Shown here: in pieces, positions 25,257-32,648 of the stretch
Layout of the letters: each line of letters starts with the position of its first letter
How positions within the stretch are numbered: position 1 is the first letter of the stretch
From: Streptomyces sp. AcH 505
GTDB taxonomy: Bacteria > Actinomycetota > Actinomycetes > Streptomycetales > Streptomycetaceae
DNA length: 42,138 nt
Direction: 5' to 3'
NCBI RefSeq assembly: GCF_000818175.1
Contig: NZ_JTIY01000001.1
Location: 5,716,362-5,758,499 of the forward strand
Program-made: the position numbers and the translations under genes
The notes under the pieces: generated by a model
The model's database searches: none
What the model was told of the DNA's origin: nothing
What the model saw: the letters and a program-made list of their open reading frames with translations, nothing else

Positions 25257-25328
25257 CCGGCGTGGCGGGTTCCGCCCCCGCGCCCTCCGGGACCACAGCC
25301 CGGTGCTCTCCTGCTGAGCTACACGCCG
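25257..25328 (-). ncRNA. 72-nt tRNA-like element, anticodon GUG (His-type), altered T-loop
   Basis: Reading the minus strand from 25328, all four arms are perfect. The acceptor is CGGCGTG/CACGCCG (7 bp). The D-arm is GCTC/GAGC with loop AGCAGGA. The anticodon arm is CCGGG/CCCGG with loop CTGTGGT (anticodon GTG). A five-base variable region AGGGC follows, then the T-arm GCGGG/CCCGC with loop GGCGGAA. Positions conserved in real tRNAs are kept (U8, A14, G18-G19, A21, U33, C48, C56, R57). T54, T55 and A58 are lost. The discriminator is G with no encoded CCA, and position -1 is U, so the usual tRNA-His identity signals (G-1, C73) are missing. It may be a specialised or degenerate tRNA-His or an mRNA leader mimic. 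Confidence 0.75.
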
Positions 25329-25338
25329 ATGACGATCA

Positions 25339-25368
25339 ACACTAGGTTCGGGCGTGGCGCGCGCGCAA
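25339..25368 (-). promoter_or_regulatory. Promoter of the tRNA-like element and unknown gene
   Basis: On the minus strand TTGCGC (25368-25363) and TAGTGT (25344-25339) are 18 bases apart. Transcription would start at about 25332, only three or four bases before the acceptor stem of the tRNA-like element. Confidence 0.5.
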
Positions 25369-25379
25369 CGGATTTGGTG

Positions 25380-25415
25380 CGGTCCGGCGGGGCGCGGCGC
25401 CTCCCCGCCGGACCG
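25380..25415 (-). terminator. Terminator of the SGNH hydrolase gene
   Basis: GGTCCGGCGGGG (25381-25392) and its exact complement CCCCGCCGGACC (25403-25414), extended by one C-G pair, form a 13-bp stem with a 10-base loop, 41 bases past the SGNH stop on the minus strand. It shields the promoter of the tRNA-like element from read-through. Confidence 0.75.
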
Positions 25416-25419
25416 TGCT

Positions 25420-25450
25420 GCCAGGTGCCAGGTGCCAGGTGCCAGGCGCC
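25420..25450. repeat. Heptamer tandem repeat GCCAGGT
   Basis: GCCAGGT occurs three times in a row, then as GCCAGGC and GCCAGAT, between the SGNH hydrolase stop and its terminator. It is likely slippage-prone; no function seen. Confidence 0.7.
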
Positions 25451-25455
25451 AGATG

Positions 25456-26238
25456 TCAGCCGTGCAGCGCGAGTTCCGGCGCTCGCTTGCTCACCAGGCC
25501 CTTGTCCGCCGCCGAGTTGAGCGGGGTCAGACTCGACGGGACCGAGCGCAGTGCGTCGTACCAGACGGCCGCCATCTTCTCGTAGCCGCCCGGGTTGGGA
25601 TGGACGCCGTCGGCCAGGTCGGCCGTCGTCAGCGCGCTGTGCAGGTCGACGACATGGACCTGCGGTCCCTTGGTCGCGACGACGCCGGCCAGCGCGTTGT
25701 TGTACGTCTGGACCATCGCCTCCTGGGCCGCGCCGCTCTCCGGCGTGATCTTGGCGACGAACAGCTGCACCTGCGGCTTCTGGGTGAGGATGTGGTCGAT
25801 GAGCGTCGACAGCCGTGCGGGGGCGCCCGCCACGTCGTAGTTCTGGTTGATGTCGTTGGTGCCGATCTGCAGCATGATCGTGCGCGGGTCGCTCGCGCTC
25901 AGCCAGTTCACGATGTTCGCGTCGAGCTGGTCGATGCGCCAGCCCGAGTGGCCCTCGTGGTCGTGATCGCCCAGCTGGGCGGGGCCGTTGGCGAGTGAGC
26001 CGACGAAGTCGACCTGGTAGCCGCCGGCGGCCAGCCGGTTCCACAGGCCGATGCGGTAGCCGCCGGGCAGGGGGGTGTAGCCGTCGGTTATCGAGTCACC
26101 GAGCGGCATGATTCTGACGCCGCCGTTGGAGTCGGCGGCGGTGGCCGTGCCCTGGGTCAGTGCCACGATCGCGAGGGTCATGGCGAGCACCAGGGCGCTG
26201 AACAGGGACGTGACACGGCGAGATCCGGTTCTGCGCAA
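25456..26238 (-). CDS. Secreted SGNH/GDSL hydrolase (esterase)
   Basis: 260 residues from TTG at 26238, chosen because GAAGGGAA lies a few bases upstream; the in-frame ATG at 26265 has only a C-rich stretch before it. A signal peptide is visible (RRTGSRR, hydrophobic core, ending near TATAADS). SGNH blocks are clear: block I MPLGDSITDGY (Ser nucleophile), block III LQIGTNDINQN (Asn) and block V ADGVHPNPGG (Asp and His). This is the compact secreted form seen in lipases, acetyl-xylan and other carbohydrate esterases. It may act with the nearby secreted beta-helix glycosidase on a polysaccharide, but that is inference. Its transcript ends at a 13-bp hairpin. Confidence 0.88.
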   Translation of the reverse strand: MRRTGSRRVTSLFSALVLAMTLAIVALTQGTATAADSNGGVRIMPLGDSITDGYTPLPGGYRIGLWNRLAAGGYQVDFVGSLANGPAQLGDHDHEGHSGWRIDQLDANIVNWLSASDPRTIMLQIGTNDINQNYDVAGAPARLSTLIDHILTQKPQVQLFVAKITPESGAAQEAMVQTYNNALAGVVATKGPQVHVVDLHSALTTADLADGVHPNPGGYEKMAAVWYDALRSVPSSLTPLNSAADKGLVSKRAPELALHG

Positions 26239-26397
26239 GGCAGTTCCCTTCCGTCGGGCCGCCATCGGGTGGGGGGAGTGGGGGGACTGGCGGCCCCGCA
26301 TTAATTACCACCGGACGACATCCGGCGAAATGGAAGGGACAGGGTCGGCCGTAAAACGACCGTCCAATGGCGCACGAACGGTGGCAATCGGGCCCCC

Positions 26398-26449
26398 GCG
26401 ACCAGGACCCACGACCAGGACCCGCGATCACGGTCTGCGATCAGGCCCC
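26398..26449. repeat. Four degenerate 13-bp tandem units
   Basis: Units GCGACCAGGACCC, ACGACCAGGACCC, GCGATCACGGTCT and GCGATCAGGCCCC follow one another, ending nine bases before the methyltransferase stop codon. The remainder of the 26266-26457 gap is GC-poor for this DNA (TTAATTACCACCGG near 26300) and could hold the SGNH promoter. No further structure is recognised. Confidence 0.6.
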
Positions 26450-26457
26450 GCGCGACC

Positions 26458-27243
26458 TCAACGGACCCTGGCCACCCCGCCGTAGACGGTGTCCACACTG
26501 ACCGGCGGCTCCGGGGTGTCGCGGTACCAGCGGTGGGCGGTCACCAGACCCGGCTCGACGAGGTCGAGGCCGTCGAAGAACCGCGCCACCTCGTCGCGGG
26601 CGCGGAACCGCAGCGCGATGCCGCCCTTGCCGTACGTCCCCGTGATGCTCTCCTTCAGCTCCGGGCTGAAGTCGAACGTCCCGTGCGAGAGGGCGAGATA
26701 GCTGCCCGAGGGCAGCGCCTCGAGCAGCGTCCCTGCCAGGCCGTACGGGTCGTCCTCGTCGGGGATGAAGTGCATCAGCGCGATCAGGGACAGCGCGATC
26801 GGCCGGTCGAAGTCCAGCAGTTTGCGGGCGTGGTCGAGGATCTTCGCCGGGTCGCGCACATCGGCCTCGATGTAGTCGGTCGCGCCCTCGGCCGTACCGA
26901 CGAGCAGCGCCTCCGCGTGCCGCAGCACGATCGGGTCGTTGTCCGTGTAGACGACCCGGGCCCGCGGGACCGTCCGCTGCACCACCTGATGGAGATTGGG
27001 CTCGGTCGGGATGCCGGTACCGATGTCCAGGAACTGGTCGACGCCGTTGGCGGCGAGCCAGCCCACGGCCCGGTGCATGAACGCGCGGTTCTGCCGGGCA
27101 CTGTCCTTGCCGAGTTCGGGAAGCTGCTCGCCCACGACCCTGTCGACCTGGTAGTTGTCCTTGCCGCCCAGCAGGTAGTCGTAGACACGGGCCGGGTGCG
27201 GCCTGCTCGTGTCGACCTGGGGCTTGGGCGTACCGGTGGTCAT
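26458..27243 (-). CDS. SAV2177/DUF574-type SAM-dependent methyltransferase
   Basis: 261 residues, the standard length of this actinomycete-specific family (PF04672). Hallmarks in order: RVYDYLLGGKDNYQVDR near residue 20, motif I FLDIGTGIPTEPNLHQV near 71, VYTDNDPIVLRHAEALL, IEADVRDP and LIALMHFIPDEDDPYG. Substrate is unknown for most members; streptomycetes carry many paralogues. The start is ATG at 27243. It is single, with repeats behind it and a 90-base gap to the response regulator gene, in which I see nothing notable. Confidence 0.93.
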   Translation of the reverse strand: MTTGTPKPQVDTSRPHPARVYDYLLGGKDNYQVDRVVGEQLPELGKDSARQNRAFMHRAVGWLAANGVDQFLDIGTGIPTEPNLHQVVQRTVPRARVVYTDNDPIVLRHAEALLVGTAEGATDYIEADVRDPAKILDHARKLLDFDRPIALSLIALMHFIPDEDDPYGLAGTLLEALPSGSYLALSHGTFDFSPELKESITGTYGKGGIALRFRARDEVARFFDGLDLVEPGLVTAHRWYRDTPEPPVSVDTVYGGVARVR

Positions 27244-27333
27244 GGCGGCTCCGATCGGTCGGCGTCACGGCAGTCTGCCACAGCAGGCGACGGCCTCAAC
27301 ACGGCTCGCCCGCAGGTCCGTTGGGCCGTGCGC

Positions 27334-28026
27334 TCAGTGCGCGGCCGCCCACGCGTAGCGGTGCTCGGGCCGGCCCGTGTCCCCGTACTTGAGGGTGAGG
27401 CGGATCCGTCCCGCCTGCTCCAGATACTTCAGATAGCGCTGTGCCGTTGAGCGGCTGATGCCGGCCCGCTCGGCGACCTCGTGGGCGGAGAGCGGCGCCG
27501 CCGCCTCGGTCAGCACCTTGCGGACGAGTTCACTGGTCGGCGCCGAATGCCCCTTGGGCAGCCCGGCGGGTGACGCGTCGGCGGGTCTCAGCGCCCCAAA
27601 AATCCGGTCGACCTGCTCCTGCCCGGCCTCACCGCGGCCCCCCACCGCCTCCAGGGTGCGGCGCAGCGCCGCGTAGCCGTCGAGCTTCGCCCGCAGACCG
27701 CCGAAGCTGAACGGCTTGACCAGGTACTGCACGGCCCCGTAGCGCATCGCCGCCTGTACGGTCGCGACGTCGCGCGCCGCCGTCACCATGATCACGTCCG
27801 CGTGATGGCCGAGCTGGCGCATCCTGCGCACCACGGTCAGCCCCGTCTCGTCGGGCAGATAGTGGTCGAGCAGGACGAGATCGATGTGGTGGCGCTCCAG
27901 CGTCGCCAGCGCCTGGGCCGCCGTGTGCGCGCGGGCCGCGACCCGGAAGCCGGGGATCTTCGCCACATAGGCGGCGTTGATCTCCGCCACCCGGAAGTCG
28001 TCGTCCACGACCAGTACGTCGATCAT
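27334..28026 (-). CDS. CitB/DcuR-type response regulator
   Basis: 230 residues. Receiver domain residues ~1-120: the acidic pair VVDDDFRVAE, phospho-acceptor Asp in LLDHYLPDETG near residue 54, a Thr/Ala switch in MVTAARD and the KPF Lys near 104. The C-terminal part (~165-225) is a helix-turn-helix of the CitB/DctR type (HEVAERAGISRSTAQRYLKYLEQAG). The ATG at 28026 overlaps the kinase stop by four bases, so the pair is translated together. The family controls uptake of citrate, C4-dicarboxylates or similar acids. The divergent ABC importer at 29899 is the obvious target. Confidence 0.93.
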   Translation of the reverse strand: MIDVLVVDDDFRVAEINAAYVAKIPGFRVAARAHTAAQALATLERHHIDLVLLDHYLPDETGLTVVRRMRQLGHHADVIMVTAARDVATVQAAMRYGAVQYLVKPFSFGGLRAKLDGYAALRRTLEAVGGRGEAGQEQVDRIFGALRPADASPAGLPKGHSAPTSELVRKVLTEAAAPLSAHEVAERAGISRSTAQRYLKYLEQAGRIRLTLKYGDTGRPEHRYAWAAAH

Positions 28027-29648
28027 CGTGACACTCCTGAGCCGGCGCCGGCCCCCAGGCCGGCGGCTGATGCGGTGAGCGGCGCTGCCAGCGCCTCCGG
28101 CAGTACGACGGTGAACACCGCGCCGCCGCCGGCCCGCGCGGTGACCCGGGCCATCCCGCCGTACCGCTCGGCGAGCCTGCGCACCAGCGCCAGCCCCAGA
28201 CCGCGGCCGCGGTGGGCGGGGGACTGTTTGGTCGACCAGCCCTCGGTGAAGATCTGCTCCCGCATCGCGGGCGGCACGCCGGGCCCGTTGTCGCTGACCC
28301 GCAGCACCACCGTGGTGCCCTCGGCCCGCAGCTCCACCTCGACGGAGGTCGCCGCGTCCAGCGCGTTGTCGACGAGATTGCCCAGCACCGTCACCACATC
28401 GCGCGGGTCGACCACCTCGTCGGGCAGGAGCGTGGCGGCGGAGATCCGCAGCGAGACCCCGCGCTCGGCGGCGATGGCGGCCTTGCCCACCAACAGCGCC
28501 GCCAGCAGCGGGTCGTGGACCCGCTCCGAGAACTGCTCGGCCGACGAGCGGTGCGCCTCGGCGACCTCGGCGACGAACTCGGCCGCCTCGTCGTGCATCC
28601 CCAGCTCCAGCAGGCCCAGCAGGGTGTGCAGCCGGTTCGCGTGCTCGTGGTCCTGCGCCCGCAGCGCGTCGAGGAGCCCGTGCGTACTGTCCAGCTCGCG
28701 GCCCAGCTGCTCCAGTTCGGTACGGTCCCGCAGCGTCGCCACCGCGCCCCCGTCGCCGGTCGGCATCCGGTTGGCCACCAGGACGCGCCCGCCGCTCACC
28801 GTCAGCAGATCGGCGCCGTCGACCCGGCCCGCCAGTACGTCGGTGGTACGGCCCGGCAGCAGCACCTCGTCCACACCGCGCCCCGCAGCGTCCGGACCGA
28901 GCCCGAGCAGCCGCTGCGCCTCGTCGTTTACCAGCCGGATCCTGCCGTGCCGGTCGAGGGCGACCACCCCCTCCCTGATCCCGTGCAGCATCGCCTCACG
29001 CTCGTCCAGCAGCGCGGAGATGTCGGCGAAGGCCAGCCCGTGGGTGCGCCGTTGGAGCCGGCGCGACACCCCGTAAGCGGCGAGCGCGCCGACCGCGAGC
29101 GCGGCGCCCGCGTACAGCAGCAGCCCCCGCACGGCGCTCATCAGCCGGTCGCGCACACTGTCGTAGGCGATGCCGACCGACACGGCGCCCACGATCCTGC
29201 CGTGGTCGTCGCGCAGCGGCACCTTGCCACGGGCCGAGCGGCCGAGGGTGCCGCGGTCGATGCCCATCACCTCGTCGCCCGCCAGGGCGCCACCCGGGTC
29301 GGTCGACACATGTTCGCCGATCCGCCCGGTCTCGGTGTGCGACCAGCGGACACCGCGGTTGTCCATCACCACGATGTAGAGGGCGCCGGTGGCCCGTCTG
29401 ATCCGGTCGGCCTCCGCCTGGACGGGTCCGCTCGCACTGGGCGGTGTGGTGGTCAGCAGCCGGGCGAGACCCGGCTCGGCCGCCGTGGTCTGGGCGATGG
29501 ACAGCGCCTGGCGCATCGACTGGTCGTCCAGCTGGGAGGAGAGCGGGGCGAAGAACAGACCGATGGCGAGCATGATCACACCGGTGGTGATGGCCAGCTG
29601 CACCAGGAGCACCTGGGCGAAGACCCGGCGGGGCCAACGGATGCGCAT
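28023..29648 (-). CDS. CitA/DcuS-type sensor histidine kinase
   Basis: 541 residues. A first membrane helix lies at ~12-32, an extracytoplasmic PDC/sCache-type sensor at ~35-170 (with DNRGVRWSHTETGRIGEH), and a second helix at ~173-192. A cytoplasmic PAS domain at ~210-310 is followed by a Spo0B-like dimerisation helix pair carrying DHEHANRLHTLLGLL with the phospho-accepting His, then an HATPase_c domain (NLVDNALDAA, SDNGPGVP, GRGLGLALVRR). The start ATG at 29648 has GGGAGAG upstream. In this family the sensor binds a small carboxylate directly, so the ligand is probably what the divergent importer brings in. Confidence 0.93.
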   Translation of the reverse strand: MRIRWPRRVFAQVLLVQLAITTGVIMLAIGLFFAPLSSQLDDQSMRQALSIAQTTAAEPGLARLLTTTPPSASGPVQAEADRIRRATGALYIVVMDNRGVRWSHTETGRIGEHVSTDPGGALAGDEVMGIDRGTLGRSARGKVPLRDDHGRIVGAVSVGIAYDSVRDRLMSAVRGLLLYAGAALAVGALAAYGVSRRLQRRTHGLAFADISALLDEREAMLHGIREGVVALDRHGRIRLVNDEAQRLLGLGPDAAGRGVDEVLLPGRTTDVLAGRVDGADLLTVSGGRVLVANRMPTGDGGAVATLRDRTELEQLGRELDSTHGLLDALRAQDHEHANRLHTLLGLLELGMHDEAAEFVAEVAEAHRSSAEQFSERVHDPLLAALLVGKAAIAAERGVSLRISAATLLPDEVVDPRDVVTVLGNLVDNALDAATSVEVELRAEGTTVVLRVSDNGPGVPPAMREQIFTEGWSTKQSPAHRGRGLGLALVRRLAERYGGMARVTARAGGGAVFTVVLPEALAAPLTASAAGLGAGAGSGVSR

Positions 29649-29768
29649 ACGGCTCTCCCGCCTTCCGCCGGTCTTCCGCGCCTTTGCGGAACAGATTCAT
29701 CCGGTTAACTACGTCGCGAACGCACCGTAAGCGCCCACGGCCCCACTGCCCACCCCTCGTAGCGGTTT

Positions 29769-29857
29769 CGTTGTGACAACGCGAGCAGAACGAGCAGAAC
29801 AGGAGCGCAACGAGCAGAACAGCGGCTTGTGAGCAGAAACCGGAGTTGTGACCACAA
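29769..29857. promoter_or_regulatory. Repeat array between the two-component system and ABC importer
   Basis: The 250-base divergent gap holds a perfect palindrome CGTTGTGACAACG (29769-29781). It has GAGCAGAAC copies at 29783, 29792 and 29812 with a variant GAGCAGAAAC at 29831, and TTGTGACCACAA (29846-29857). TTGTGA occurs three times (29771, 29827, 29846). The array ends about 40 bases before the likely start site of the importer operon, the placement expected for activator sites, presumably of the adjacent response regulator. Confidence 0.55.
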
Positions 29858-29884
29858 GGCTGCCGCTGTGGCGGGGACCACACC

Positions 29885-29898
29885 TAGCGTCCCGGCCC
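29885..29898 (+). promoter_or_regulatory. Leaderless-type -10 element before the ABC importer operon
   Basis: TAGCGT (29885-29890) is placed so that transcription would begin at or next to the ATG at 29899; no Shine-Dalgarno sequence is present. No good -35 is seen, consistent with activator dependence. Confidence 0.4.
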
Positions 29899-30714
29899 AT
29901 GAACAGCCAAACGAGCCCCGCCATCGAGCTGCGGGGGGCGAGCAAAGCGTTCCGGACCCCGTCAGGTGCGCTCCACACCGCCGTACGGGATCTGGACCTG
30001 ACGGTCGGCCGCGGTGAGTTCGTCGCCGTCGTCGGCCCCACCGGATGCGGCAAGTCGACGACCCTGACCCTGGTCAGCGGCCTCGACGAGCCCACGGAGG
30101 GCGAAGTGCTGGTCGGCGGCGAGTCCGTCACCGGCATCGGCGACAAGGTCGGCTTCGTCTTTCAGCAGGACGCCGTCTTCCCCTGGCGCACCGTCCTGTC
30201 CAACGTGATGGCGGGACCGCGCTTCCGCGGCGTGCCCAAGGCGGAGGCGAAGGAACGGGCCCGCGCCTGGCTCGACCGGGTCGGGCTCAGCACCTTTGAG
30301 GACCGCTACCCCCACCAGCTCTCCGGCGGCCAGCGCAAACGCGTCGCACTCGCCGCGACCTTCGTCAACGACCCCGAGATCCTGCTGATGGACGAGCCGT
30401 TCTCGGCCCTCGACGTGCAGACCCGCGCCCTGATGTCGGACGAACTGCTGGAGCTGTGGGCCGGCACCGGCGCCTCCGTCGTCTTCGTCACCCACGACCT
30501 GGAGGAGTCCATCGCGCTCGCCGACAAGGTCGTGATCATGACGGCGGGCCCCGCGACCGTCAAGGAGGTCTTCGAGATCGACCTGCCGCGCCCGCGCAAG
30601 GTCGAAGAGGTCCGGATGGAGCCCAGGTTCCTGGAGATCTACCGGGAGATCTGGTCCTCGCTCGGCGAAGAGGTACGCATCACCAGGGAAAGGGGCGCCG
30701 CCGATGTCGCCTGA
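29899..30714 (+). CDS. ABC importer ATP-binding subunit (SsuB/TauB type)
   Basis: 271 residues from ATG at 29899. Walker A is GPTGCGKSTT near residue 51, the Q-loop is FVFQQDAVFPWRT, the signature motif is LSGGQRKRVALA, Walker B is ILLMDEPFSALD, and the switch His lies in VTHDLEES. The sequence fits ATPases of the nitrate/sulfonate/taurine family that work with NMT1/SsuA-type binding proteins. A longer frame from GTG at 29848 would cross the proposed regulatory site TTGTGACCACAA, so I reject it. The stop overlaps the permease gene start by 11 bases. It powers import at the inner face of the membrane. Confidence 0.93.
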   Translation: MNSQTSPAIELRGASKAFRTPSGALHTAVRDLDLTVGRGEFVAVVGPTGCGKSTTLTLVSGLDEPTEGEVLVGGESVTGIGDKVGFVFQQDAVFPWRTVLSNVMAGPRFRGVPKAEAKERARAWLDRVGLSTFEDRYPHQLSGGQRKRVALAATFVNDPEILLMDEPFSALDVQTRALMSDELLELWAGTGASVVFVTHDLEESIALADKVVIMTAGPATVKEVFEIDLPRPRKVEEVRMEPRFLEIYREIWSSLGEEVRITRERGAADVA

Positions 30715-31576
30715 GACCACCACCCTCGCGCAGCCGGCCGAACAGGCGCCGAAGAACGAACGCGCCCGGGCCAGGGCGCAGGCGGCCCGCCGCCGCTCCT
30801 ATCTGGTGCTGGGCAGCCGGGTGCTGCTCCTCGTCGCCGTACTCGGCCTGTGGGAGTGGTTCGCCAGGACCGCCGTCATCGACCCGTTCAACTTCTCGAT
30901 GCCGTCGAAGATCTGGCAGCAGATGAGCACCTGGGCCACCGACGGTACCGCCCAGGGATCGCTGTGGGAGCAGATCTGGTACACGCTCTACGAGGCGCTG
31001 CTCGGCTGGGTCATCGGTGTGATCGCCGGTGTGCTGCTCGGCATCGCGCTCGGCCGGGTCCGGTTCCTCGCCGATGTGATGGGCCCCTACATCAAGGTGC
31101 TCAACGCGCTGCCGCGCATCGTGCTCGCGCCGATCTTCCTGATCTGGTTCGGCCTCGGCCCCGCGTCGAAGGTCGCGTCGGCGGTCGTCCTCGTCTTCTT
31201 CCCGGTCTTCTTCAACGCCTTCCAGGGCGCCAGGGAGGTCGACCGCAACCTCGTCGCCAACTCCCGCATCCTCGGCGCGAGCAACCGCCAGGTCACCCTC
31301 CAGGTGGTCATCCCCTCGGCCACCTCATGGATCTTCACCAGCCTCCACGTCAGCTTCGGCTTCGCCCTCATCGGCGCCATCGTCGGGGAGTACATCGGCG
31401 CGACCAAGGGCCTCGGCCTGCTGGTCTCCGCCTCCCAGGGCACCTTCAACGCGGCCGGTGTGTACGCCGCCATGGTGATCCTCGCGATCGTCGCGCTGCT
31501 CGCCGAAGGCCTGCTGACCTTCCTGGAGAAGCGCCTCTTCCGCTGGAAGCCGGTCGAAGCCGGCGCCGAACGCTGA
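30704..31576 (+). CDS. ABC importer permease (SsuC/TauC type)
   Basis: 290 residues. A hydrophilic N-terminus of ~35 residues precedes six predicted membrane helices. The EAA loop that contacts the ATPase reads EVDRNLVANSRILGASNRQ near residue 180, in the family position. The Gly-rich stretch IVGEYIGATKGLG is typical of the SsuC/TauC/NrtB permeases. The ATG at 30704 overlaps the end of the ATPase gene, so the two subunits are coupled. Only one permease gene is present, so a homodimer is expected. The binding protein follows after a 43-base gap. Confidence 0.93.
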   Translation: MSPETTTLAQPAEQAPKNERARARAQAARRRSYLVLGSRVLLLVAVLGLWEWFARTAVIDPFNFSMPSKIWQQMSTWATDGTAQGSLWEQIWYTLYEALLGWVIGVIAGVLLGIALGRVRFLADVMGPYIKVLNALPRIVLAPIFLIWFGLGPASKVASAVVLVFFPVFFNAFQGAREVDRNLVANSRILGASNRQVTLQVVIPSATSWIFTSLHVSFGFALIGAIVGEYIGATKGLGLLVSASQGTFNAAGVYAAMVILAIVALLAEGLLTFLEKRLFRWKPVEAGAER

Positions 31577-31619
31577 CCCCTCCCCGCGCACATCGCACTC
31601 TCACAAGGACGTGAACCAC

Positions 31620-32648
31620 ATGCGAACAACGAAGATCGCGGCGCTCGCCGTCTCCGGCGTACTCGCCCTGTCCACCCTCACCGCGTGCGGCGGTGACTCG
31701 GGCTCCGGCGGCGACGGCGGCAAGGTCAAGATCATGGTCGGCGGTCTCGACAAGGTCATCTATCTGCCCGCGATGCTCACCCAGCAGCTGGGGTACTTCA
31801 AGTCCGAAGGCGTCAACGTCGAGCTGCTGACCGAACCGGCCGGTGTGCAGGCCGAGACCGCGCTGATCTCCGGTGACGTACAGGGCACCGTCGGCTTCTA
31901 CGACCACACCCTGGACCTCCAGGCCAAGGGCAAGGCGGTGGAGTCGGTCGTCCAGCTCTCCCAGGCCCCGGGCGAGGTCGAGATCGTCTCCAACCAAGCG
32001 GCGGGCGACCTCACTTCGGCCAAGGACTTCAAGGGCAAGAAGCTCGGGGTGACCGGACTCGGCTCCTCGACCGACTTCCTGACGAAGTATCTGGCCGTCA
32101 ACAGCGACGTGAAGGTCAGTGAGTTCACCCCCGTCGCCGTCGGCGCGGGACAGACCTTCATATCGGCGCTCCAACAGGGCTCGATCCAGGGCGGGATGAC
32201 GACGGAGCCCACCGTCTCGACGATCCTCGACAAGAAGCTCGGCAAGGTGCTGATCGACATGCGCACCCCCGAGGGCTCCAAGGCCGCGCTCGGCGGTCTC
32301 TACCCCTCGTCCAGCCTCTACATGAACACCGACTGGGTCGAGGGCCACAAGGAGACGGTGCAGAAGCTCGCCAACGCCTTCGTCAAGACCCTCACGTGGA
32401 TGTCCTCCCACAGCCCGGAGGAGATCGCGGCCAAGATGCCGGCCGACTACGCGCAGGGCGGCGGCAAGGCACTCTACGCGCAGTCGATCAAGAACAGCCT
32501 GCCGATGTTCACCAAGGACGGCGTGATGCCGGCCGAGGGCCCCGAGACGGTCAAGCGGGTACTGAAGGCGTTCGACCCGAACCTGCAGAACTTCGACGTG
32601 GACGTCTCGAAGACCTTCACCACGGAATTCGTCAAGAAGGCCGGCTGA
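31620..32648 (+). CDS. ABC importer substrate-binding lipoprotein (NMT1/SsuA-like)
   Basis: 342 residues from ATG at 31620 (AAGGA about ten bases upstream; GTG at 31611 is the alternative). Lipobox LTAC followed by GGDSGSGGDGG linker. The body is a type II periplasmic-binding fold of the NMT1/SsuA group, with VKIMVGGLDKVIYLPAML at the start and LGVTGLGSSTDF near residue 140. The group binds sulfonates, taurine, thiamine precursors or aromatic acids, so substrate is open. Given control by a CitA-type sensor, a small organic acid is plausible. The last 17 bases overlap the 3' end of the convergent pentapeptide-like gene. Confidence 0.92.
   Translation: MRTTKIAALAVSGVLALSTLTACGGDSGSGGDGGKVKIMVGGLDKVIYLPAMLTQQLGYFKSEGVNVELLTEPAGVQAETALISGDVQGTVGFYDHTLDLQAKGKAVESVVQLSQAPGEVEIVSNQAAGDLTSAKDFKGKKLGVTGLGSSTDFLTKYLAVNSDVKVSEFTPVAVGAGQTFISALQQGSIQGGMTTEPTVSTILDKKLGKVLIDMRTPEGSKAALGGLYPSSSLYMNTDWVEGHKETVQKLANAFVKTLTWMSSHSPEEIAAKMPADYAQGGGKALYAQSIKNSLPMFTKDGVMPAEGPETVKRVLKAFDPNLQNFDVDVSKTFTTEFVKKAG

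Noticed and set aside
25255..25296. GTG at 25296 as start of the unknown protein
   Set aside because: It falls in the anticodon of the tRNA-like element, lacks a Shine-Dalgarno sequence and adds a Pro/Ala/Gly-rich tail only.
23017..25317. 766-codon plus-strand frame opposite the unknown 755-residue protein
   Set aside because: Low-complexity Arg/Gln/Gly composition typical of antisense frames. The minus-strand protein has balanced composition. I accept the minus strand, though its function is unknown.
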